DNA of 5,559 bases from Actinomycetota bacterium. Lineage in GTDB: Bacteria; Actinomycetota; Actinomycetes; Streptosporangiales; Streptosporangiaceae. Both the position numbers and the translations under genes were made by a program. Positions 1 through 5,559 of the stretch are shown here, piece by piece; position 1 is the first letter of the stretch; the number at the start of each line of letters is the position of its first letter. Location of the stretch: contig PMST01000134.1 of assembly GCA_003168295.1 (NCBI GenBank), positions 36,754-42,312 of the forward strand, written 5' to 3'. A model generated the notes under the pieces. That model saw only the letters and a list, made by a program, of their open reading frames with translations, had not been told where the DNA came from and did not search any database.

Positions 1-1106
<1,106 letters not shown>

Positions 1107-1171
1107 CTAGTCGAGCGGCCACACTCCGTGCTGCGGCCACGCCGTATCCGGTACCGAAAGAGTCATTGGGT

Positions 1172-1216
1172 CCCGGTTTTCCCGGTTAGCAGGGAGCCAG
1201 ATGGTTCGACCCGGTT
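1172..1216. repeat. Three copies of CCCGGTT upstream of eno
   Basis: CCCGGTT occurs at 1172-1178, 1181-1187 and 1210-1216. The last two extend to CCCGGTTAG. Starts are 9 and 29 nt apart. They lie about 150-190 nt before the eno GTG, between the hairpin that follows the SDR gene and the eno leader, where an activator or repressor site would fit. The GGGTC at 1216-1220 and GACCC at 1208-1212 flank the third copy as a short inverted repeat. Function is inferred from position only; short GC-rich heptamers recur by chance in such DNA. Confidence 0.4.
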
Positions 1217-1234
1217 AGGGTCAGCGGCATGTCC

Positions 1235-1272
1235 GGCCCAGCGCGCCGCCAGCACCAGCGGCGCGGCTGGCC
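1235..1272 (-). terminator. GC-rich hairpin after the SDR gene, probable terminator
   Basis: The arms 1258-1272 and 1235-1249 pair as eight continuous G-C pairs next to the loop (CGCGCCGC with GCGGCGCG), then a one-base bulge, four more pairs, a second bulge and two further pairs. The loop is 8 nt. It starts 9 nt after the TAA stop of the SDR gene. No U-tract follows, which is common for actinobacterial terminators but leaves the call to structure and position. It would separate SDR transcription from eno. Confidence 0.65.
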
Positions 1273-1281
1273 CGGGCGCTG

Positions 1282-2646
1282 TTAAGCTCGCCGCGGTTCG
1301 GCGTGATCCAGGATGGCCTCAAGCACCCGCCGGTGATCCGCCCCGAGGGAGTCACGGTGACGCTGCGCCATAGCCGCCGCCCGCATGAGCGCCTGGCAAG
1401 GCGCGGCACTGAGGCTGGCGTCGAGCAGCGACCAGGACAGCTCGTTCAGCGCGCCGCGCACTGCATGCGGGTCCTCCGTCCGGTCGCAGACCTCGGCGAG
1501 CGCGCCGAGCAGCTTCACCGCCCCCGGTTCGGGAGCCATTTCGACCCGGAAGGCATCGACCATCGGGCACGGCGAACCGACGCCCGTGCCGGCTTCGAAG
1601 GCGTTGAGCAGCGGGCTCACGTCGCCTGCGGTCAGCGGGTCGTACAGCCCGGGGAAGGGGATCTCTTCGTAACCGCGGTCGTATCCGCTGACGTAGATCG
1701 GCGTCGGGGAACCTGACCGGGCCAGCACGGCGAGCGCGAGGTCCAGCAGGCTGACCGGCCAGCCCAGATCGCTGATGGCGTGGATGCGGAATTCTCCCCG
1801 CTGGGTGCCCAGGCAGGCGAGCAGGAGCAGCTGAGCGGACTCAAGCGCGGACTGCACGTAGAAGGCGATCTCCGTGCTGTGCAGCCTGATAACCCCGTCC
1901 TCCGGCTCCTGCGCCCAGCTCAGCAACCGCTTATAGATGATCGAGTTATCCAGGACGTGAGTGAACCGGCCGGCCGAGATCAGCATGTCGCTGCTGGCGG
2001 CCACGCCCGACGCGACCCACTCGGCGGCGCGCTTGGACGCGGTGTACATGTCCGGCGAGTACGGCCGGAGAGCCTTGCCGGTCGAAGCGCACACCACCTG
2101 CGGCACCCCAGCCGCCGCGGCGGCGGTCAGCACGTTGCGCGTTCCCAGTACGTTGGTCGAAACCGTACGGTGCACCTCGACCTCGGCCAGGCCCGGATCG
2201 CGCTGCGCCGCGACGTGGAACAGCAGGTCCGGCTTGATCCCGCCGATCAGTGCCTCCATGGCCGCGTGATCCCTGACGTCGGCGTGCAGGTACTCGGCGC
2301 GAGGGTGCCGGGGCCGGTCGTTCGTGACCCCCCGGCTTACGCTGACCAGCCGGCCGGACCATCGCGCCGCCAACTGCGCCATCAGCGTCGAGCCGATGCA
2401 GCCTGTCCCGCCGGTCACCAGGACCGTGGCGTCGCGCAGCCGGTCAGCAAGCTCCGCTTCGGGCAGGCACAGCCCCCGCTCGGCGATGGACAGGAAGCGT
2501 GCGTGTTCCTCCGCGGCGCCTTCCTTGACCGCGATCAGCGACTGGGTCAGATCACGCAACTGCCGCAGGGTCTCCTCATCGAGACGACGCTGCCCAGGCG
2601 GCGCGACCACCTTCATGGTGCCGATGATCTCCGAGACCGTTTCCAC
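1282..2646 (-). CDS. NAD(P)-dependent extended SDR, CapD/PseB-like nucleotide-sugar enzyme
   Basis: 454 residues from the GTG at 2644-2646, with GGAGG 6 nt upstream; an in-frame ATG at 2793 would add 49 residues without domain character. Residues 1-70 are a mostly helical, charged lead-in. The Rossmann domain follows: VLVTGGTGCIGS (75-86) binds the dinucleotide and HADVRD (121-126) follows the third strand. FHVAAQRDP (143-151) and STNVLGTRNV (163-172) match the pattern of the polysaccharide-biosynthesis SDRs CapD, FlaA1 and PseB (PF02719). The active-site region reads CASTGKALRP (186-195) then YTASK with Y201 and K205. RLHSTEIAFYVQSALES (254-270) resembles the substrate-side MTRFFMTIPEA block of that family. 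About 110 C-terminal residues (from ~345) are helix-like and not recognised. Oddity: CapD-type enzymes have STDKA; here the Asp is Gly (G190), and two residues are inserted before the Tyr. Substrate, and whether it is a dehydratase, epimerase or reductase, cannot be told. It is divergent from the glycosyltransferase, suggesting a role in sugar-precursor supply (inference). Confidence 0.85.
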   Translation of the reverse strand: METVSEIIGTMKVVAPPGQRRLDEETLRQLRDLTQSLIAVKEGAAEEHARFLSIAERGLCLPEAELADRLRDATVLVTGGTGCIGSTLMAQLAARWSGRLVSVSRGVTNDRPRHPRAEYLHADVRDHAAMEALIGGIKPDLLFHVAAQRDPGLAEVEVHRTVSTNVLGTRNVLTAAAAAGVPQVVCASTGKALRPYSPDMYTASKRAAEWVASGVAASSDMLISAGRFTHVLDNSIIYKRLLSWAQEPEDGVIRLHSTEIAFYVQSALESAQLLLLACLGTQRGEFRIHAISDLGWPVSLLDLALAVLARSGSPTPIYVSGYDRGYEEIPFPGLYDPLTAGDVSPLLNAFEAGTGVGSPCPMVDAFRVEMAPEPGAVKLLGALAEVCDRTEDPHAVRGALNELSWSLLDASLSAAPCQALMRAAAMAQRHRDSLGADHRRVLEAILDHAEPRRA

Positions 2647-2652
2647 CCCATA

Positions 2653-2657
2653 CCTCC
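2653..2657 (-). promoter_or_regulatory. Ribosome binding site of the SDR gene
   Basis: GGAGG on the minus strand, 6 nt before the GTG at 2646-2644. It sets the start at this GTG and makes the region 2647-2793 untranslated leader and promoter. An ATG one base after the GGAGG is out of frame and too close. Confidence 0.8.
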
Positions 2658-2711
2658 GCGTAGCTGACCTGTGTGTTGTCGCAGAAATTACGCGTTCCGG
2701 GGCCCTCCCAT

Positions 2712-2741
2712 CCAGGTGCTGCGACGCAGAGTCGCACCTGG
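2712..2741. repeat. Bulged inverted repeat upstream of the SDR gene
   Basis: CCAGG (2712-2716) pairs with CCTGG (2737-2741), and TGCGAC (2720-2725) with GTCGCA (2731-2736), around a 5-nt loop; a 3-nt bulge (2717-2719) sits between the two stems. It centres ~80 nt before the SDR GTG, so it is likely in the SDR transcript leader. It may be an operator, an RNA hairpin affecting translation, or an attenuator; no U-tract follows on either strand. Confidence 0.6.
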
Positions 2742-2768
2742 GGTCCCCGGAGCCGATAGCCTTTCCCG

Positions 2769-2798
2769 AATTTATCCGCTGGTAGGCTGACATTGCCA
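2769..2798 (-). promoter_or_regulatory. Possible leftward promoter for the SDR gene
   Basis: On the minus strand TAAATT (2774-2769) fits a TANNNT -10, and TGGCAA (2798-2793) lies 18 nt upstream but matches only half of the TTGACA consensus. It would start transcription about 115 nt before the SDR GTG and place the 2712-2741 hairpin in the leader. The match is weak and other promoter types are possible. Confidence 0.25.
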
Positions 2799-2823
2799 GA
2801 TAGTTACTTACTTAGCATCCCCT

Positions 2824-2838
2824 CACGTACCTTACGTG
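2824..2838. promoter_or_regulatory. Perfect inverted repeat CACGTA-N3-TACGTG, candidate operator
   Basis: CACGTA (2824-2829) and TACGTG (2833-2838) are exact reverse complements around a 3-nt spacer. It lies near the middle of the divergent region, 149 nt before the glycosyltransferase start and 178 nt before the SDR start. The size and symmetry suit a dimeric helix-turn-helix regulator that could control both directions. The regulator is not in the window. Confidence 0.5.
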
Positions 2839-2973
2839 TTGATCTGTGCTGATAGGCTACTTGAACCGCCAATGCCAGGGTATGGAGAGCTCGTTCCCTG
2901 GGCAGTCCGGCCGTCAGCGGACATGAGCTGGGCAAAGAGGAGGTGCTGGCCCTGTCCGCGCTCGTTACTACCT

Positions 2974-2984
2974 GGGGAGGGGAG
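2974..2984 (+). promoter_or_regulatory. Ribosome binding site of the glycosyltransferase gene
   Basis: GGGGAGGGGAG contains GGAGG (2976-2980) 6 nt before the GTG at 2987-2989. This strong site supports translation from the first GTG, hence the reality of the long N-terminal tail. Confidence 0.8.
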
Positions 2985-2986
2985 AA

Positions 2987-5176
2987 GTGACGGACGTCAT
3001 AGACGGGTCTCGGGGCGCTGACGCCCAGGCAACAGGAAACAACAAGGGGGAACGTTTTTCGGCCTTGACGGTCGGAAATACAGGAATTGACTCTCCTGAC
3101 TGGCTGCTCGATGACCTCTTGGCGCCTGACGCGGAAGCCGGGACGACGTCAGAAAGCTCTGGGCAAGCTTCATCCGGGCCAGTTCGTCGTCGGCGCGCCC
3201 CGCGCATTGGCTTGCGGGCGCGCTCAGCACGCGTCGCCCCGAGTACCGGTAATCCGGAGGAACGCGCAGCCGGCCGGTCCCGGACTGCGGACCTAGCCCT
3301 CGCGTCCTCCGTGAAGGCGTCGACAGATGCGCCGCAAGCGCCTTCGGCCGCCCAGCCATCACCTGCCGAGCCGCCGGAAGATGGCACGCTGCCGCTGCGC
3401 CCGCCCCGTACCGAAATGCTGCGAGTCGCAGCTCCGCCCAAGGCGGCGCCCGCGGACAAGCCGAAGACGGCCGGCCCGCTACGGCGAGCCGCCTCGGCCC
3501 TCCGCCTCACACCCGGCTCCAGCAGCACGGCGCTTGCGCCGGACCGCTCTCGGGCCGCCGATAAGGCATCTGCGTCCTTGGACCGGATGCCTGCCCCGAA
3601 GCTAGAGCTGCCGAGGGCCGGTGCGGCTGTGCCTGCCGCACCGGTGGCAAGTAACGGCCAGAGCCTCCCCGTGCCGCCGCTGGACGAGGAGAAAGACCGC
3701 TACGTCAAGCGCCGGGCCGTGCTCGTCACCGTCCTTGGTATCGCCAGCGCCCCGTTGCTGCTGTACAGCCAGATCCGGCTGATGATCCAGTACCACTGGT
3801 TCTGGATCTACAGCCCGTTCCTGCTGCTGACCGCCGTATTCCTCGCGCTGCCGCTGCTGACGGACGCCGTGAGTCGCGGCTTCGATTTCAAAGAACATCA
3901 GCGACTGGTCGCTGCGTGGCATCCAGCTAAGTACCCGTCTGTAGATGTCTTCCTTCCCGTGTGCGGCGAGCCGATTGAAGTGCTGCGCAACACCTGGCAT
4001 TACGTGGCGCAGATGAGCCGGCACTACCAGGGAACCGTCACGGCCTACGTGCTGGATGACTCCCGCAGCCCGGAACTGAAGGCAATGGCGCATGAGTTCG
4101 GCTTTGCCTACGCGACACGGCCGAACCGGGGCTGGTTCAAGAAATCAGGCAACTTGTGGTTCGGCTACCAGGTGTCCTACGGCGAATACATCCTGCTGCT
4201 GGACGCCGACTTCGCTCCTCGCCACGACTTCCTGGATGAAGTCGTCCCGTACATGGATGCCTATCCGGACATAGGGATCGTGCAGACACCGCAGTACTTC
4301 CGTGTCACCGACGACCAGACCTGGGTAGAACGAGGAGCCGGCGCCACCCAAGAGCTGTTCTACCGGTCCATCCAGGCGGCAAGGGCACGGAAAGGTGGCT
4401 CGATCTGCGTCGGCAGTTGCGCTGTCTACCGGCGAGAGGCGCTTAAAGAGAACCTGGGAATGACGCTTGCGGAGCATTCCGAGGACATGCTCACTGGTTA
4501 CGATCTGAAGAGTATCGGCTGGCGGCTGCATTACATTCCAGTTGCCCTCTCCACCGGCAACTGCCCCGACAATGTCCTCGCCTTCCTAAATCAGCAGTAT
4601 CGCTGGTGCGCCGGAACGGTAGGCCTGCTGACTGGCTCGAAGTTCTGGGGCGCCAAGCTTCCGCTGTATACGCGGATATGCTTTGTATCCGGGCTGATTT
4701 ACTACGTTTACAGCTCCGCCTTTACCTTCCTGGTGCCTGCGGTTAGTGTTCTGATCCTCGCCTTCGTGCCACAGCTACTGCTATTTCGGAACATGATTTT
4801 CATGGTGCCCGTGCTTATATACGGCGCGATAATCTTCCCTGCCTGGCATCGTGCACCGTTCCGGCTGGAGTCCTGGGCAGTCAGGCTGATTGCCGGATGG
4901 GCTCACTTCTTCGCCTACTGGGACGGGATACGCGGGAAGAAGCTGGGCTGGAAGCCTTCCGGGAGCGGCAGCAAGAAGCAGGAGGGCGCCCGTCGTTTCT
5001 GGGCTTGCTTCCTCGTCTGGAGCCTAGGCAGTTCCCTCGCCTGGACCGGGCTGGCGTTCTATCGCATGCTCACCATGACCCCGATCAACTTCATCGTCGT
5101 CTTCGGGCTCGGCTTGTTCGAGCTCCTCATCACAGTCCGAGTGCTGCTACAACCGCTTGAGAAAGAGCACGCCTAG
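2987..5176 (+). CDS. Cellulose-synthase-like membrane glycosyltransferase (family 2) with long disordered N-terminal tail
   Basis: 729 residues. Processive GT2 enzymes of this kind polymerise a beta-linked glycan from a nucleotide sugar on the cytoplasmic face and extrude it through their membrane segments. Residues 1-235 are rich in Ala, Pro, Ser and Arg, predicted disordered, with one compact motif, SPDWLLDDLL (36-45). Two membrane segments follow (~243-265, ~270-293). The catalytic domain (~318-545) shows LDDS (356-359) for nucleotide binding, LDADF with the metal-binding D406 and D408, TPQYF (434-438), CVGS (474-477), the catalytic HSED (497-500) and the acceptor motif QQYRW (536-540). 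About four more membrane segments follow (~564-598, possibly two; ~600-620; ~671-695; ~699-721). GWKPSGS (654-660) lies where other members have a gating or W-P-T-G segment. There is no PilZ domain, so direct c-di-GMP control as in BcsA is unlikely. The start is set by a strong ribosome site. The downstream gene begins one base after the stop. Product may be cellulose-like, but the sugar cannot be told; CslA of Streptomyces is a comparable enzyme class. Confidence 0.9.
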   Translation: MTDVIDGSRGADAQATGNNKGERFSALTVGNTGIDSPDWLLDDLLAPDAEAGTTSESSGQASSGPVRRRRAPRIGLRARSARVAPSTGNPEERAAGRSRTADLALASSVKASTDAPQAPSAAQPSPAEPPEDGTLPLRPPRTEMLRVAAPPKAAPADKPKTAGPLRRAASALRLTPGSSSTALAPDRSRAADKASASLDRMPAPKLELPRAGAAVPAAPVASNGQSLPVPPLDEEKDRYVKRRAVLVTVLGIASAPLLLYSQIRLMIQYHWFWIYSPFLLLTAVFLALPLLTDAVSRGFDFKEHQRLVAAWHPAKYPSVDVFLPVCGEPIEVLRNTWHYVAQMSRHYQGTVTAYVLDDSRSPELKAMAHEFGFAYATRPNRGWFKKSGNLWFGYQVSYGEYILLLDADFAPRHDFLDEVVPYMDAYPDIGIVQTPQYFRVTDDQTWVERGAGATQELFYRSIQAARARKGGSICVGSCAVYRREALKENLGMTLAEHSEDMLTGYDLKSIGWRLHYIPVALSTGNCPDNVLAFLNQQYRWCAGTVGLLTGSKFWGAKLPLYTRICFVSGLIYYVYSSAFTFLVPAVSVLILAFVPQLLLFRNMIFMVPVLIYGAIIFPAWHRAPFRLESWAVRLIAGWAHFFAYWDGIRGKKLGWKPSGSGSKKQEGARRFWACFLVWSLGSSLAWTGLAFYRMLTMTPINFIVVFGLGLFELLITVRVLLQPLEKEHA

Positions 5177-5177
5177 G

Positions 5178-5559
5178 GTGAACCACCGATCTGAGGTGGG
5201 CCGCGTGCTCAACGAGGAGCAAGCGCCTGAGGACAAGAGCGCAACTGAAGCGAAGCAGCCTGAGGAGAAGAGCGTAACTGAAGCAAAGCAGCAGCCTGAG
5301 GCTGAGCGTGCAAGCGATAACCCGGCATCCAGGGTGCGCGGCTGGTTCCAGCCTGTGACCAACCTCGGTGCGGTCAGCACCGGCGATACGGCCACCAGCC
5401 CCGTACCCAGTCCCGCCAGCACGACGCCCGGCTCCGCCCGTCCTGCCAGGCCCGCCAGGCCGACGCCCACATTCACGCCCCACCCGGCGCCCAGCCCCGC
5501 CAGCCCCGCGACCAGCCCGGCGCCTAGTTCCTCCAGCCCCGCGGCCAGCCCGGCGCCTA
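5178..5559 (+). CDS. Pro/Ala/Ser-rich repeat protein, C-terminus beyond the right edge
   Basis: An open frame of 127 codons with no stop, running off the edge. It starts with GTG one base after the glycosyltransferase TAG, so the two are probably co-transcribed and perhaps translationally coupled. The ribosome site for this GTG is weak; in-frame GTG codons at 5196 and 5205 are alternatives, and the one at 5205 has GAGGTGGG just upstream. Visible product: a hydrophilic segment rich in Glu, Lys and Gln with two 11-residue copies (PEDKSATEAKQ, PEEKSVTEAKQ; residues 17-38), a short segment with RVRGWFQP (~55-62), then from ~75 a Pro/Ala/Ser/Thr stretch with a second 11-residue repeat of the type SPAPSxxSPAx. 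No signal peptide or membrane segment lies in the visible part, and no family is recognised. Such stretches are often linkers or wall-spanning stalks; the functional domain is presumably beyond the edge. In Streptomyces cslA is followed by a galactose-oxidase-like gene, but nothing here shows that domain. Confidence 0.7.
   Translation, partial: MNHRSEVGRVLNEEQAPEDKSATEAKQPEEKSVTEAKQQPEAERASDNPASRVRGWFQPVTNLGAVSTGDTATSPVPSPASTTPGSARPARPARPTPTFTPHPAPSPASPATSPAPSSSSPAASPAP
5226..5291 (+). repeat. 33-nt tandem duplication coding an 11-residue charged repeat
   Basis: Copies at 5226-5258 and 5259-5291 agree at 30 of 33 positions, in frame. One difference is silent (GCG/GCA), one changes Asp to Glu and one Ala to Val. 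A third partial start, CCTGAGG, follows one codon later at 5295. The conservative differences suggest the repeat is kept as protein. Confidence 0.85.
5483..5559 (+). repeat. 33-nt repeat in the Pro/Ala/Ser region, continuing past the edge
   Basis: CCCGGCGCC begins at 5483, 5516 and 5549, exactly 33 nt apart. The 26-mers at 5501-5526 and 5534-5559 differ at one position. In protein the units read HPAPSPASPAT, SPAPSSSSPAA, SPAP and onward. The array is cut by the window edge, so copy number is unknown. Confidence 0.75.

Larger units (their letters stand above)
2647..2986. other. Divergent control region between SDR gene and glycosyltransferase gene
   Basis: 340 nt without a supported gene. It holds the SDR ribosome site, a bulged hairpin (2712-2741), a weak leftward promoter candidate (2769-2798), a short TTAC-TTAC-TTAG run (2804-2815), a perfect inverted repeat (2824-2838) and the rightward ribosome site (2974-2984). 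Its middle is visibly richer in A and T than the genes, as expected of promoters. For the rightward gene, CTGACA (2787-2792) and TAGCAT (2813-2818) are 20 nt apart, too wide for a confident promoter. The 2836-3021 reading frame has no family character and overlaps the start of the glycosyltransferase. I could not match the region to a known riboswitch. Confidence 0.7.

Noticed and set aside
1780..2667. 295-codon plus-strand open frame
   Set aside because: Antisense to the SDR gene; rich in Arg, Gln and Pro as expected of a shadow frame in GC-rich DNA.
2647..2793. SDR start at the upstream ATG (2793)
   Set aside because: The extra 49 residues are unlike a domain, would cover the hairpin, and the GTG at 2646 has a far better ribosome site.
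2821..2986. c-di-GMP or c-di-AMP riboswitch before the glycosyltransferase
   Set aside because: I looked for the conserved cores of these RNAs and did not find them; a covariance-model search would settle it.
3602..4093. 163-codon minus-strand open frame
   Set aside because: Antisense to the membrane and catalytic part of the glycosyltransferase; no recognisable protein.
5130..5483. Minus-strand frames opposite the repeat gene
   Set aside because: Their Gly/Arg/Leu-rich products are complements of the Pro/Ala/Ser repeats, and the plus-strand frame fits the operon.

Overview
The window looks like chromosomal DNA from a high-GC Gram-positive bacterium (Actinomycetota). By eye the base composition is GC-rich, third codon positions are mostly G or C, three of the four gene starts chosen here are GTG with purine-rich ribosome binding sites, and the enolase reads like actinobacterial enolases. 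I cannot name the genus. There are four protein genes. Two are on the minus strand: enolase, cut by the left edge, and an NAD(P)-dependent SDR of the CapD/PseB-like type. Two are on the plus strand: a cellulose-synthase-like family 2 glycosyltransferase, and a Pro/Ala/Ser-rich gene cut by the right edge. I saw no tRNA, rRNA, CRISPR array, insertion sequence or attachment site.

Layout. 1-1022 (minus) is the first ~340 codons of eno. 1023-1281 is its leader, with a 14-nt direct repeat, three CCCGGTT copies and a strong GC hairpin that probably terminates the gene before it. 1282-2646 (minus) is the SDR gene. 2647-2986 is a 340-nt divergent control region with a bulged hairpin, a perfect CACGTA-N3-TACGTG inverted repeat and a good Shine-Dalgarno sequence for the rightward gene. 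2987-5176 (plus) is a 729-residue membrane glycosyltransferase with a ~235-residue disordered N-terminal tail. One base after its stop begins a gene (5178 to beyond the edge) whose visible product is charged, then Pro/Ala/Ser-rich, and is built in part from 11-residue (33-nt) repeats.

How the genes may work together. The glycosyltransferase would polymerise a beta-linked glycan from a nucleotide sugar and pass it through the membrane. The SDR, transcribed divergently from the same control region, resembles nucleotide-sugar-modifying enzymes and could act on a precursor. The downstream repeat protein is close enough to be translationally coupled and may be a partner in secretion or surface attachment. 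This is an inferred exopolysaccharide locus beside a housekeeping enolase gene. The points most worth following are the unusual tail of the synthase, the altered active-site motif of the SDR, and the repeat protein.
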